Of a DNA stretch of 46,332 nucleotides, positions 34,241-43,089 are shown piece by piece. Numbering within the stretch: position 1 is the stretch's first letter; the number at the start of each line of letters is the position of its first letter. A program made the position numbers and the translations under genes. The stretch is from the NCBI GenBank assembly GCA_005801425.1, contig SYDY01000016.1, forward strand, positions 1 through 46,332, given 5' to 3'. This DNA is from Bdellovibrionales bacterium. GTDB taxonomy: Bacteria > Myxococcota > XYA12-FULL-58-9 > SYDY01. The notes under the pieces were generated by a model. That model was given only the letters and a program-made list of their open reading frames with translations. It made no database searches and was not told where the DNA came from.

Positions 34241-34618
34241 ATGCAAATTCATTTCCAAATTTTAGGCGGCGAACCCATCCTTTCCGCTATCATTGATACA
34301 TTTGTAGAACGTATCATCGCCGATCCTATGATCGGTTTCTTTTTTCGTACTGTGGATATTCATCGTTTGAAAAAACTCGAATACCAGCACGCAGCACATT
34401 TTCTGGGTGCGCCTGTGAAATACGAAGGCCGAGATTTGGACAAAGCCCATCGGCGTCACGCGATCATGGGTGGTCATTTTGATCGTCGTTTGCAAATATT
34501 GCGTGATGTGTTGCGCGACTTTGAAGTCCAGCCTGAGATCCAAACAGCGTGGATTGATTATCAGTTGAGTCTGCGTCAAATAATTGTGAATTTCGGTGCG
34601 CCAACATCCTGCGCTTAG
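34241..34618 (+). CDS. Truncated hemoglobin
   Basis: 125 residues, two-over-two globin of the TrHbN/GlbN kind. FQILGGEPILSAIIDTFVERIIADPMIGFFF (A and B helices, Gly-Gly motif), YQHAAHFLGAPVKYEGRDLDKAHRRHAIMGGHFDRRLQIL (CD-E-F region; the proximal His of helix F is the last His here), then the G/H part DYQLSLRQIIVNFG. Binds oxygen or NO. Its TAG stop (34616-34618) is the first base triplet of the ~163-bp palindromic element B, so the element abuts the gene. Confidence 0.85.
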   Translation: MQIHFQILGGEPILSAIIDTFVERIIADPMIGFFFRTVDIHRLKKLEYQHAAHFLGAPVKYEGRDLDKAHRRHAIMGGHFDRRLQILRDVLRDFEVQPEIQTAWIDYQLSLRQIIVNFGAPTSCA

Positions 34619-34778
34619 ACCTCTTTAAATTTTCGTTGATTGAGTTTTGCTGCAGGTGCTTGCGTGCTTATCGAGGAACGAAAGCGAGGTAATATGTGAT
34701 ATATACCGAGCTTGAGCGACAAAGATAAGCGCGCAATGACCCAGCCAAAAGCAATCAATGAATGTTTAAAGAGGTCTA
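34616..34778. repeat. ~163-bp whole-element imperfect palindrome (element B)
   Basis: Termini TAGACCTCTTTAAA at the left and its exact complement at the right (34765-34778). Pairing continues imperfectly: TTGATTG, TTGCGTGCTTATC against GATAAGCGCGCAA, AAGCGAGGTAATATG around the centre. The internal core (TTATCnnnGAAnnGAAAnnnnAG...ATATTGT/ATATGTG) resembles element A at 492-650, although the arm tips differ. It lies between the hemoglobin stop and the next gene. Confidence 0.8.
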
Positions 34779-34807
34779 GCCCCCCATTTCGTGCTAATAT
34801 TTCATGC

Positions 34808-35815
34808 ATGTCATGTGTTTTATTGATGTTGACGCTATTAGCTGCGCCTTTTGAAGATGTTTACAGCCGCTTTCGGCTTACTTTGCCTGAAGGTTGGCAT
34901 TTTACGCCTCTTCCTGGCGACACCCAAGGTGCTGCTTTTCAAACGGGCAGCCAAGGCATTCCAGGTGCAGTTTCGGTGCGGGTTATTGACGTAGGACCGT
35001 CCGTGACGTTGCAGGCCTTTGCCGACGATATGCAAAAAGTGGTGGTGCAAGAACCCGGTTATCGTGCGCTCAAAGAAGAGCTTTCTTTGATTGCAGGTGT
35101 ACCTGCATTGCGTCGTCGTTATGTTGTGTATCTTGCGGGCGATCCCAAACATTCTAAAATGGTCGATGAATTGTATGCTATTGATGGGGCTCGCGGGTAC
35201 ATGTTGCACGCCGAAACTTTGGCCGAAGTTTTTGGGAGTATCGAAAAACAATTCAACGCGATTTTTGATAGCTTTGAGCCAGTAAGGCCCAAAGTTACGG
35301 GAAGTATCGAACCCGAAAACCGATATATGGTCGGTTCTTTTGTGATGGAAGACGATCGCAAAAGCATCATTACGTTTAACGAAGATGGAACGGTCGTTTT
35401 TGAAGGGAACCGCGGTCTGTATCGTGTTCAAGGCGGCGAGGTTCTTATGCGCATGGGTGACGGCGAGCCTGAAACACTCGCTTGGTCTTTGCGCGGTGAC
35501 ATTCTCGAGCTCAAAGCGAAGGACTGGAAAGCGCCGATTCGATACTATCGCAAAGGTTCGGGTGCTGCACTCATCGGCAAATGGCAAACGGGCAAACGCA
35601 AAGTACATTTTAGCCCAACGGGCGTTGTGATGCTTGAATCGGCGGGTGGCACATTTACAGCGGATACAGGTATGCTGATCGTGACCTTGCACGACGGAAG
35701 ACGTCTTGATCTGCGATTTTCCATATCCGATCACGACAAACTACAACTGTCGGGCGGACGTTATGGGGCTGGCGTTGTCTTTGATCGTGCCGCTAAATTT
35801 ACAGATGCGAAATAG
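34808..35815 (+). CDS. Hypothetical exported protein
   Basis: About 335 residues from ATG 34808, which gives MSCVLLMLTLLAAPFEDVYS, a short signal peptide. An in-frame GTG-like start at 34712 would begin inside the palindromic element and is less likely. The mature protein has a repeated beta-rich look: FRLTLPEGWHFTPLPGDTQGA and similar, later two segments of about 60 residues each with an F-x-E-D/N-G-x-V-x-F/M style (SIITFNEDGTVVFEGNRGLYRVQGGEVLMRMGDG; KVHFSPTGVVMLESAGGTFTADTGMLIVTLHDGRRLDLRF), probably related domains. No enzyme motif. Converges with dksA. Confidence 0.6.
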   Translation: MSCVLLMLTLLAAPFEDVYSRFRLTLPEGWHFTPLPGDTQGAAFQTGSQGIPGAVSVRVIDVGPSVTLQAFADDMQKVVVQEPGYRALKEELSLIAGVPALRRRYVVYLAGDPKHSKMVDELYAIDGARGYMLHAETLAEVFGSIEKQFNAIFDSFEPVRPKVTGSIEPENRYMVGSFVMEDDRKSIITFNEDGTVVFEGNRGLYRVQGGEVLMRMGDGEPETLAWSLRGDILELKAKDWKAPIRYYRKGSGAALIGKWQTGKRKVHFSPTGVVMLESAGGTFTADTGMLIVTLHDGRRLDLRFSISDHDKLQLSGGRYGAGVVFDRAAKFTDAK

Positions 35816-35822
35816 GGCGCTG

Positions 35823-35848
35823 GTAGGGGCGCAGCTTGCTGCGCCTTA
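35823..35848. repeat. GTAGGGGCGCAGCTTGCTGCGCC palindrome
   Basis: GTAGGG then GGCGCAG-CTTG-CTGCGCC (35828-35845), 7-bp stem. A variant of the GTAGGGGCG family, between two convergent genes, where it could serve as a bidirectional terminator-like hairpin. Confidence 0.6.
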
Positions 35849-35853
35849 TGTAA

Positions 35854-36216
35854 TCAACCGTAGCTGCGCTCTTCCATTTCCTGTTCCTCTTTGCATCTGA
35901 TGCAAAGGGTGGTGACAGGCCGCGCCTCAAGACGCTTCATGGAAATGGGCTCTTCACATTCTTCGCATATCCCAAATTCGCCCGCATCGATTTTTTTAAT
36001 GGCGCGATCAATTTTCGATAAATACCATTTCTCACGATCGCGCAGACGAAAAATAAACGATTGATTGTACTCGGCAGATGCCTGGTCAATCTCATCGGGC
36101 AATTCGCTGACGTCGAGCGTCGCTTCTTCCGCCAACGTACGATTGGCTTTTTCGATAATCGTCTTGCGTTCTTCCATGAGAAGATCACGAAAACGCTTTA
36201 GATCTTTTTTGTTCAC
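35854..36216 (-). CDS. dksA: DksA/TraR-type RNA polymerase-binding regulator
   Basis: 120 residues. Secondary-channel regulator working with ppGpp. Coiled-coil hairpin from ~residue 5 to 85 with the acidic tip LPDEIDQASAEY (the DxxDxA motif), then GEFGICEECEEPISMKRLEARPVTTLCIRCKEEQE, a four-Cys zinc finger (two CxxC pairs). Length is nearer the short TraR-like DksA of deltaproteobacteria than E. coli DksA (151). Diverges from glyS. Confidence 0.9.
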   Translation of the reverse strand: MNKKDLKRFRDLLMEERKTIIEKANRTLAEEATLDVSELPDEIDQASAEYNQSFIFRLRDREKWYLSKIDRAIKKIDAGEFGICEECEEPISMKRLEARPVTTLCIRCKEEQEMEERSYG

Positions 36217-36347
36217 GGCTGTGCTCCTCTTAACCGATAGGGCGCCGATTGCAACGGGCGGTCCATTCTATAGGGGTTTGTATGCTCATGCCAACTCTAA
36301 ATATGCGTAGGAGTAGATCAACGCGCTTTCTTTCTGTAAAAGCAACC

Positions 36348-36394
36348 GCCGTAGGGTCGCAACAACAGGGCGTAGCCAGCAGCGCCCCTACGGC
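36348..36394. repeat. Palindromic element in the glyS leader
   Basis: GCCGTAGGG (36348-36356) pairs with CCCTACGGC (36386-36394), with GGGTCGC/GCGCCCC sequence within. Contains the GTAGGG...CCCTAC end pair of the short palindrome family. It lies ~30-75 bases upstream of the glyS ATG and could act on its translation. Confidence 0.45.
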
Positions 36395-36422
36395 TGCGCC
36401 CTCTGTAACTAAGGAGCACACC

Positions 36423-37856
36423 ATGGCTGTCGATGCAGGATCTGCGGATCTGATGCAAAAAGTTGTAAGTTTATGCAAACGCAGGGGATTCGTGTTCCAG
36501 TCCAGCGAAATCTATGGCGGTTTGCGAAGTGCTTATGACTACGGCCCTCTGGGTGCTGAATTAAAAAGAAATCTTATGGCAGAATGGTGGCGTGCCATGG
36601 TGCACGAACGCGAAGACGTCGTGGGCCTTGATGCGTCGATTATTATGAAGCCTGATGTATGGCATGCGTCGGGGCATCTTGCTGGATTTTCGGATCCGCT
36701 GGTGGACTGTCGCAATTGCAAAGAACGTTTTCGTGCCGACAAAGCCCCTAAAGTCGAAGTCGGCAGCACGGTCACCTACCTTGAAGGTGGTAAGAAAAAA
36801 GGCAACACACTGCAAGGCCAGGCCATGCGGGGCTATGTGTGCAGGGAATGCGGCAGCCCTGATTTATCCGAAGAACGTCAGTTCAATTTGATGTTTCGTA
36901 CACATCTAGGGGCAGTGGATCCCCAAGAGGTGTATTTGCGACCCGAAACGGCCCAAGCCATGTTTGTGCAATTTCTAAATTGTCAGCAAACCATGAGCAT
37001 GAAAGTGCCTTTTGGCATTGCGCAAATGGGCAAAAGTTTTCGCAACGAGATCACGGTAGAACATTTCATTTTCCGTTCATGCGAATTTGAACAAATGGAA
37101 ATGGAATTTTTTGTGGAGCCGGGAACCCAGGGGGAATGGCTTGAATATTGGCTCGCAACACGGATGGCGTGGTGGCGTCGTTTTGCCAACTCTCCCGATG
37201 ATTTTCGTGCGCGTGCCCATGAGCCATCCGAACTCGCACACTATGCCGATGCTTGCTACGACATCGAATACCGCTATCCCTGGGGTTTTGATGAGCTTGA
37301 AGGCGTGGCAAGCCGTACGGATTATGATCTCAAAAAGCATCAAGAGCACTCGGGTGTTAAACTGTCCTATTTTGATCAGCAAAAAAATGATCCGCAAACA
37401 GGCAAACCGGGATGGCGTTATTTACCGTATGTGATTGAACCGGCAGCGGGTGCAACCCGTGGTCTTCTTGTGTTTTTGCTTGATGCCTACCGTGAAGAAG
37501 AAGTGGCAAGCAATGATGGCGAAGGTTCAACGCGGGTGGTCTTAAAGCTGCACCCACGTCTTGCGCCCATCAAAGCCGCTATTTTACCTTTGGTGAAAAA
37601 AGATGGATTGCCTGAGGTCGCGCGTGAGCTTGTTCAACAGTTTCTCAAAGCGGGTGTGAACGCCCGTTATGATGAGCAACATGCCATCGGGAAGCGATAT
37701 CGCCGCCATGACGAAGCGGGTACGCCGTTTTGTCTTACGGTGGATGGGCAAACCAAAACGGATGGGACGTTGACCATTCGCGATCGTGACACCATGCTGC
37801 AAGAGCGCATACCCGCAGACAGGGCTTTGGAGATTGTCAGATCTCGTTTGATCTAG
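36423..37856 (+). CDS. glyS: Glycyl-tRNA synthetase, dimeric type
   Basis: 477 residues. Charges tRNA-Gly. Class II motifs: SSEIYGGLRSAYDYGPLGAELKRN at the N-terminus, SFRNEITVEHFIFRSCEFEQMEMEFF (motif 2), IEPAAGATRGLLVFLLDAY (motif 3) and the C-terminal anticodon domain (RLAPIKAAILPLVKK, ELVQQFLKAGVNARYDEQ). An upstream in-frame start at 36249 would add ~58 residues through a repeat; ATG 36423 is chosen because AAGGAGCACACC precedes it and MAVDAG is a normal start. The dimeric form stands alone rather than as glyQ plus glyS. Confidence 0.94.
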   Translation: MAVDAGSADLMQKVVSLCKRRGFVFQSSEIYGGLRSAYDYGPLGAELKRNLMAEWWRAMVHEREDVVGLDASIIMKPDVWHASGHLAGFSDPLVDCRNCKERFRADKAPKVEVGSTVTYLEGGKKKGNTLQGQAMRGYVCRECGSPDLSEERQFNLMFRTHLGAVDPQEVYLRPETAQAMFVQFLNCQQTMSMKVPFGIAQMGKSFRNEITVEHFIFRSCEFEQMEMEFFVEPGTQGEWLEYWLATRMAWWRRFANSPDDFRARAHEPSELAHYADACYDIEYRYPWGFDELEGVASRTDYDLKKHQEHSGVKLSYFDQQKNDPQTGKPGWRYLPYVIEPAAGATRGLLVFLLDAYREEEVASNDGEGSTRVVLKLHPRLAPIKAAILPLVKKDGLPEVARELVQQFLKAGVNARYDEQHAIGKRYRRHDEAGTPFCLTVDGQTKTDGTLTIRDRDTMLQERIPADRALEIVRSRLI

Positions 37857-37912
37857 CTATAGATATACCAGACACTTGACTTTACGGCACAATTCAAACT
37901 TCTTAGGGTACA

Positions 37913-38950
37913 ATGTTCGACTCGCTTCTAGGACTATTTTCCACCGATTTGGCCATCGACCTTGGCACGGCCAATACTCTTGTGTACGTGCGTAACCAGG
38001 GCATCGTGGTGAACGAGCCGTCGGTGGTGGCAATTGCCAAATCCGAAGGCAGTCAACGCGTGCTTGCCGTGGGTGCCGAGGCCAAACAAATGCTCGGAAA
38101 AACGCCGGGCAATATTGTGGCCATTCGCCCTATGCGCGATGGCGTGATCGCCGATTTTACTATTACCGAAGCCATGCTTCGCTATTTCATCACCAAGATC
38201 CACAACCGGCGTCATTTTGTACGATCGCGTTTGATCATTTCTGTTCCCGCTGGGATCACCAATGTAGAACGCAAGGCCGTACGCGAAGCCGCAGAAAATG
38301 CGGGCGTTCGCGAGGTGTGGCTGATTGAGCAACCCATGGCCGCGGCCATTGGTTCGGGACTTCCCGTATGCGAAGCCCGTGGCAATATGATCGTGGATAT
38401 TGGCGGCGGCACCACCGATGTTGCGGTTGTATCGATGGCCGGTATGGTCACCAATGTGACGCTTAAGGTCGCAGGTGATCGCATGGATGAAGCGATCATC
38501 AATTACGTGCGTCGTCAGCACAATATGATGATTGGCGAACGTACGGCCGAACAAATTAAGATTAAACTAGGAAGTGTGTGGACGCCGGCATCGCCCGAAG
38601 ATGAATTGTTGCCCATGGACATGAAAGGGCGCGATCTGATCACGGGTGTACCGAAGTCCATCAAATTGACAGCGCCTGAAGTCCGTGAGGCAATGTCCGA
38701 TTGTGCGCGTGGTATTCTAGATGCTGTGAAAACGACGTTGGAGCAAACCCCGCCTGAATTGTCCGCCGATATTTCCGATCGCGGTATTGTTCTTGCTGGC
38801 GGTGGTGCTTACATTCGTGGTCTTGATACCATGCTTAGCAATGAAGTGGGGATCCCCGTATTTGTGGCCGAAGAACCGTTGCTCGCGGTGGTGAAGGGCG
38901 CGGGCATGGTGCTTGAAGATCTGGATCGTTATCGCGGCATTTTGATGTAA
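37913..38950 (+). CDS. mreB: Rod-shape-determining protein MreB
   Basis: 345 residues. Actin-like filament protein organising side-wall peptidoglycan synthesis. Begins MFDSLLGLFSTDLAIDLGTANTLVYV (phosphate 1 motif), then VIADFTITEAMLRYF, IDIGGGTTDVAVVSMAG-like IVDIGGGTTDVAV (phosphate 2) and GIVLAGGGAYIRGLD (adenosine motif). Length and order match MreB. mreC/mreD do not follow; an RluA-family gene does. Confidence 0.96.
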   Translation: MFDSLLGLFSTDLAIDLGTANTLVYVRNQGIVVNEPSVVAIAKSEGSQRVLAVGAEAKQMLGKTPGNIVAIRPMRDGVIADFTITEAMLRYFITKIHNRRHFVRSRLIISVPAGITNVERKAVREAAENAGVREVWLIEQPMAAAIGSGLPVCEARGNMIVDIGGGTTDVAVVSMAGMVTNVTLKVAGDRMDEAIINYVRRQHNMMIGERTAEQIKIKLGSVWTPASPEDELLPMDMKGRDLITGVPKSIKLTAPEVREAMSDCARGILDAVKTTLEQTPPELSADISDRGIVLAGGGAYIRGLDTMLSNEVGIPVFVAEEPLLAVVKGAGMVLEDLDRYRGILM

Positions 38951-38990
38951 TTGATGTTAGGGCGATCGCCCAATTTTCGAGAAATTCCCC

Positions 38991-39893
38991 ATGCGCAGAC
39001 TGCAAGTTCAAGAAGACGGTATTCGTCTTGATAAATTTATTGCCCTCTCTTTGAATTCTCCACGCAGTCATGCGCGGCGATTGATCGTTGCGGGACGGGT
39101 TTATGTCGGGGGTAAAGTGGTTCGTATCATGACCCGGCCTCTCAAGATGGGCGCATGGGTTGAGATCAGTGCTTACGAAGCCGATGCGGTGCCTACCGTG
39201 CAATCTGCCGAGTTGCCTGTGTTGTTTTGTGATCGCTATATTCTTGTGCTTAACAAACCCGCGGGTTTGCTCAGTGAAGATGATCGTTATTCGGATAATT
39301 CCGTGGAAAGTATGGCCCCTGAACTGCTTGCTTCGCTTGATGAAAAGAAAACCGAACTGTGGCTGGTGCATCGATTGGATGCAGGAACCAGCGGTGTATT
39401 GATTATGGCGCGTACGCCCATGGCGAGCGGAAGCTTAGGCAAAGCATTTCATGATAAACAGGCGAAAAAAACCTATTGGGCGTTATGCCAGGGCACCCCT
39501 GAGCACGCGACTTTTGAGGTGGATGGCCCCATTGGTCGCGTGAAGGGTACACAGCATGCAGTGATCCCATCGGGACGTCCTGCGCTTACAAAATTTCGTG
39601 TTCACAACGCAAAAAATGGATTCTGCTGGATCGAAGCCATGCCAGAAACAGGCCGTACCCATCAAATTCGCGTGCATTTGGCCCATGTGGGTTTGCCCAT
39701 TGTGGGTGATAAACTTTATGGCGGAACGCGTTATATTGAACATGACAACAAGCGTCATCTTGTGCCGCGCACCATGTTGCATGCGCGTTGTTTACGTGTG
39801 CGGCATCCCAAATCGGGCGAGAAGATGACGTTTGAAGCGCCGATGCCTGATGATTTTCGTGACATACTTTCTCTGCTGGATTTTTCATGCTGA
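38991..39893 (+). CDS. RluA-family 23S rRNA pseudouridine synthase
   Basis: 300 residues. N-terminal S4 RNA-binding domain (IRLDKFIALSLNSPRSHARRLIVAGRVYVGGKVV) followed by the catalytic fold: PAGLLSED, VHRLDAGTSGVLIMARTP (the Asp is the catalytic residue), ETGRTHQIRVHLAHVGLPIVGDKLYGG and HARCLRVRHPKSGEKMTFEAP. Which uridines it modifies cannot be told. Its stop overlaps the start of the GNAT gene. Confidence 0.9.
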   Translation: MRRLQVQEDGIRLDKFIALSLNSPRSHARRLIVAGRVYVGGKVVRIMTRPLKMGAWVEISAYEADAVPTVQSAELPVLFCDRYILVLNKPAGLLSEDDRYSDNSVESMAPELLASLDEKKTELWLVHRLDAGTSGVLIMARTPMASGSLGKAFHDKQAKKTYWALCQGTPEHATFEVDGPIGRVKGTQHAVIPSGRPALTKFRVHNAKNGFCWIEAMPETGRTHQIRVHLAHVGLPIVGDKLYGGTRYIEHDNKRHLVPRTMLHARCLRVRHPKSGEKMTFEAPMPDDFRDILSLLDFSC

Positions 39894-40327
39894 ATGTTCG
39901 CCTTGTGGCCAACGAAGCCGATATGAATTCGTGTCGTGAGATCCGGCACACGGTGTTTATTGAAGAGCAGGGCGTGGATCCGAGGGAAGAATATGATGAT
40001 CTTGATCCTGTTTGCGCGCATTTTCTCGCCCGTGTGGATGGGGTGCCTGCAGGATGCGCCCGTTTGTTTTTTCCGTCAGATATTTTGTACGCAAAGGCAC
40101 AACGCGTTGCCACGTTATATTCATTTAGGGGTTATGGCGTGGGGCGTGCATTGATGCTTGCGCTTGAAGATCATGCGCGTGTCGCGGGGGTTTGTGAGGT
40201 GCGATTGGCTGCGCAGATGCATGCTATCGCATTTTATGAACGTCTTGGTTACGAGGCCTTCGGCGATGTTTTTATGGATGCCAATATAGAACATCGCAAC
40301 ATGTCCAAGTATATCAGAAAGGCCTGA
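39887..40327 (+). CDS. GNAT acetyltransferase (ElaA-like)
   Basis: 146 residues. One GNAT domain: CREIRHTVFIEEQGVDPREEYDDLDP at the start (typical of ElaA/YjcF-type), then FARLFFPS-like CARLFFPSD, and RGYGVGRALMLALEDHA (acetyl-CoA loop), ending FYERLGYEAFGDVFMDANIEH. Substrate unknown. Overlaps the RluA-family gene by 7 bases. Confidence 0.8.
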   Translation: MLNVRLVANEADMNSCREIRHTVFIEEQGVDPREEYDDLDPVCAHFLARVDGVPAGCARLFFPSDILYAKAQRVATLYSFRGYGVGRALMLALEDHARVAGVCEVRLAAQMHAIAFYERLGYEAFGDVFMDANIEHRNMSKYIRKA

Positions 40328-40414
40328 CAGTTTTCTGTTAATAGTGTTTGACCAGGCCATCGGTGTGCCGTAGATGGAGTGGTTGGTGGTTATTTAGAGG
40401 ACGGACCGGGGAGC

Positions 40415-41860
40415 ATGAGCCAAGCGTTAGACATGACTGCCATGGCACCCGCATTGTCCGCCGAGGAAGTGTGGGAACGATTTCTTGCTGCAGATTGCAA
40501 TGGTATTTCGCGGCATGTGCTTGATACATGGTTGAGGCCTGTGCGGTGTGTTGCCATTCATGCCGATCTCGTAACGCTTGAAGTACAAGATCAATTTTTT
40601 CGTGATTGGCTTACCGATCATTACGTTAAATTTATCATCGAAGGTCTTGGGCGTCAGTTGGGTTCTACGGTGCGTATTGCGTGGCAAATCAATGATGCCA
40701 TGAAAATCGAGCCGTTGTTGCCAGAGCCTCCGACGTTGTCGGTGGTTCACCATGTACCAACACCGAAGATAAAACGTGCGGAGAGCAATGATGTCGCTGA
40801 TACTGCGCAGGATCTCGCATCACCTGACAGGCGTGATCAGCTCAACGAACGCTATCTCTTTGAAAATTTTGTGGCAGGTCCTTCCAATGATTTTGCTTAT
40901 GCGGCCTGCAAGGCTGTGGCCGAAAATCCGGGCACCAGTTACAATCCTTTGTTTTTGTTTGGGGGCGTGGGACTTGGAAAAACACATTTGGTGAGTGCCA
41001 TTGGGCATCATATTCGGGCCAATAATCCGAATGCCCGCATTGTGTATGTTTCGGCGGAGCAATTTACCAACGATGTTGTGCAGGCTGTCTTGACCTCTAA
41101 ACTTGAAGGTTTTCGCGACAAATATCGGCGTTATGTCGATGCGATCCTTATCGATGATATTCAGCTCATCGCCGGCAAAGAGCGCACACAACACGAATTT
41201 TTTCATATCTTCAATGCGTTGTATGATTCCAAGCGGCAAATTATCGTCACCAGCGATAAATTGCCCCATGAGATCCCAGACATCGAAGAACGTTTACGAA
41301 GTCGTTTTCAATGGGGACTTGTGGCCGATATTCAACCGCCGGAACTTGAAACGCGTGTTGCTATTTTGCGTAAAAAAGCGCTGGCTGAGCATGTTGAACT
41401 AAGCAACGAAGTGACATTTTTTCTCGCCGAAAGTGTGCGTTCCAACGTGCGTGAGCTTGAAGGCGCCTTGGTAAGACTTTTGGCCCATGCATCCATGTCG
41501 AAAACACCCATCACAGTGGATTATGTTAAAAAAGTTTTAGGTCATGTGATGGACTTGAAACAAAGCAGCCTTTCCATGGAGTCCATTCAGCGCATTGTGG
41601 CAGAATATTTCCATGTGCGTGTGGCAGATCTTAACGGACGCCGCCGCGTGAAAGCGATAGTGTTGCCACGGCAGGTGGCCATGTATTTGTGTCGTAAACA
41701 TACCGATGGATCATTTCCTGAAATAGGTTCGCGTTTTGGTAAAGATCACACCACCATCATGAGTGCGTGTGAAAAAATCGATAGCAACCTTAAGCTTGAT
41801 CCTGAACTACGCAAGCAGATCCTTGATGTCGAGCGATTGCTTGAGCAGGTGCAGGCGTAA
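40415..41860 (+). CDS. dnaA: Chromosomal replication initiator DnaA
   Basis: 481 residues from ATG 40415, preceded by GGGGAG; a GTG at 40379 would add 12 residues. Domains: N-terminal (~1-90), variable linker, AAA+ core with LFLFGGVGLGKTHLVSAIG (Walker A), DAILIDDIQ (Walker B), VTSDKLPHEIPDIEERLRSRFQWGLV (arginine-finger region), then domain IV with RVADLNGRRRVKAIVLPRQVAMYLCRKH and FGKDHTTIMSACEKID (DnaA-box recognition helix). No dnaN or recF follows, and no DnaA box cluster (TTATNCACA) was found in the flanks, so oriC is likely elsewhere. Confidence 0.96.
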   Translation: MSQALDMTAMAPALSAEEVWERFLAADCNGISRHVLDTWLRPVRCVAIHADLVTLEVQDQFFRDWLTDHYVKFIIEGLGRQLGSTVRIAWQINDAMKIEPLLPEPPTLSVVHHVPTPKIKRAESNDVADTAQDLASPDRRDQLNERYLFENFVAGPSNDFAYAACKAVAENPGTSYNPLFLFGGVGLGKTHLVSAIGHHIRANNPNARIVYVSAEQFTNDVVQAVLTSKLEGFRDKYRRYVDAILIDDIQLIAGKERTQHEFFHIFNALYDSKRQIIVTSDKLPHEIPDIEERLRSRFQWGLVADIQPPELETRVAILRKKALAEHVELSNEVTFFLAESVRSNVRELEGALVRLLAHASMSKTPITVDYVKKVLGHVMDLKQSSLSMESIQRIVAEYFHVRVADLNGRRRVKAIVLPRQVAMYLCRKHTDGSFPEIGSRFGKDHTTIMSACEKIDSNLKLDPELRKQILDVERLLEQVQA

Positions 41861-41880
41861 TTTTTTTGTTTGCAATGTAC

Positions 41881-41934
41881 GTACCCCCCCCGGCGATGCG
41901 CCGACCTCCCCCTCGCTGGGGCGAAGTGGAGGTG
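41881..41934. repeat. G/C-run palindromic element after dnaA
   Basis: Reads ACCCCCCCCGGCGATGCGCCGACCTCCCCCTCGCTGGGGCGAAGTGGAGG in two short stretches: C8 then GGCG-AT-GCGCC hairpin, CCTCCCCCTCGC and GGGGCGAAGTGGAGG. Its reverse complement has the same module order as 34147-34217 and 2667-2763. Confidence 0.6.
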
Positions 41935-41937
41935 AGG

Positions 41938-43089
41938 TCAGGTTTTCGGATAAACGATATCTTCTGCCTGGGCCAGTGCATGACGGATGGCCAAGGGGAT
42001 TTCTTCTGGCGTAAGACCTTTCCAAAAAACCGTCCATTTGCCGAGACGGGTGAACCCATCGGCTTCTTTGATATAAAACGCATTGATCGGATTTTTGGCT
42101 TGCGAACGCCAAAAAAGCCGATTGTGTTCTAATAAAAGGCGTTGCCATAGATCGCGCCCAATGCCTTCACCTTGGGCTTGTCGCTCAACGACGTATTTGG
42201 AGAGGTATCCCCCAATGGGCGTATCACAAAGGATTGCAGCACCGCGATAGTGTTCTTCAGCGTAAATGCAGTTGACCGGTTCATCAAAAAAATCATTCCG
42301 AAGGATGCCACCAAAACTTGCTTCGATAAGTTCGCGTAGTTTTATTTTATCAAGATCTTCGTAATTGTTGACTGACAAGATCTCCGCGCCGCGTTTAAGA
42401 AATGTTCCCGCGCCCTTGACGGTGAACAACTCGCGCAACAGATCGAGCGGCGAGGTGATGGAGATCATGATTCGATGGGCAATTTCTTCGCATGCAATTC
42501 GCCTGCAGTTACGAAGCAATAAACGTTCGCGATCATCAAATGTTGGATTGGCCATCACATGATCGTATTCGGTGGTTAAATTGATACTTTGAATCGGAAC
42601 GTTGTTTTCTGAAAGTGGGCCACGACGGCGCAAAAACATCAATTTGCGCACTTTCATCGCATCGAGCATGTGTCCTAAAAGCGTGAAACGGCTTTCTACA
42701 TCGAGGGTCTCATCAAAAACGACGATGGGGATTTCGGAGGCATCGGTAGCGGCTTTGATGCTGCTGAATTTACCGTATAGCGATGATGCCTCAATACGGC
42801 GCGCATTGACGCCAGCCGCCTTGAGGCCTTGTCCCAAGCGATGGCCATGTTCACTGGCTGCAATCACATCTTGCACCCCTAATACCACAATAGGCGTGAG
42901 ATCGAGGGCTGCGAGAAAACGGAGATCAAGCACCACCGCATCAAAGGCGTGCTTGATCACAGGTGCGTCAATGACAATGGTTGCAAAGCGTTCTTTCGAC
43001 TGCGATCGAAAGAGATTAAGCCAAAAATCGGCTTCTGCATGGCGACCAATATTTTGAACAAAACGTCGAATGGCGTCAACAGGTTCCAA
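41938..43089 (-). CDS. N-acetylglutamate synthase-like (amino-acid-kinase fold plus DUF619-type NAT domain)
   Basis: 383 residues. First part (~1-230) has the amino acid kinase fold of acetylglutamate kinases: RFATIVIDAPVIKHAF (start), FDAVVLDLRFLAALDLTPIVVLG and DAVVLDLRF. The second (~235-380) is the NAT domain of the NAGS/K (DUF619) type: PIGGYLSKYVVERQAQGEGIGRDLWQRLLLEHNRLFWRSQAKNP and YIKEADGFTRLGKWTVFWKGL. Such fused proteins synthesise N-acetylglutamate, the first step of arginine synthesis in several bacteria and in fungi. Follows argE on the same strand and overlaps it by 14 bases, supporting an arginine role. Whether kinase activity remains is unknown. Confidence 0.75.
   Translation of the reverse strand: MEPVDAIRRFVQNIGRHAEADFWLNLFRSQSKERFATIVIDAPVIKHAFDAVVLDLRFLAALDLTPIVVLGVQDVIAASEHGHRLGQGLKAAGVNARRIEASSLYGKFSSIKAATDASEIPIVVFDETLDVESRFTLLGHMLDAMKVRKLMFLRRRGPLSENNVPIQSINLTTEYDHVMANPTFDDRERLLLRNCRRIACEEIAHRIMISITSPLDLLRELFTVKGAGTFLKRGAEILSVNNYEDLDKIKLRELIEASFGGILRNDFFDEPVNCIYAEEHYRGAAILCDTPIGGYLSKYVVERQAQGEGIGRDLWQRLLLEHNRLFWRSQAKNPINAFYIKEADGFTRLGKWTVFWKGLTPEEIPLAIRHALAQAEDIVYPKT

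Noticed and set aside
34712-34807. Longer start for the exported protein
   Set aside because: The extra residues are encoded by the palindromic element and bury the signal peptide; ATG 34808 gives a normal signal sequence.
36249-36422. Longer N-terminus of glycyl-tRNA synthetase
   Set aside because: The extra frame runs through a repeat palindrome and lacks a ribosome site; the ATG at 36423 has AAGGAG.
37870-37912. Sigma70 promoter of mreB (TTGACT ... TACAAT)
   Set aside because: The spacer is about 27 bases, far outside the usual 15-19.
40328-40414. Replication origin next to dnaA
   Set aside because: No TTATNCACA cluster or AT-rich repeat was seen here or just after dnaA; dnaN is not adjacent.
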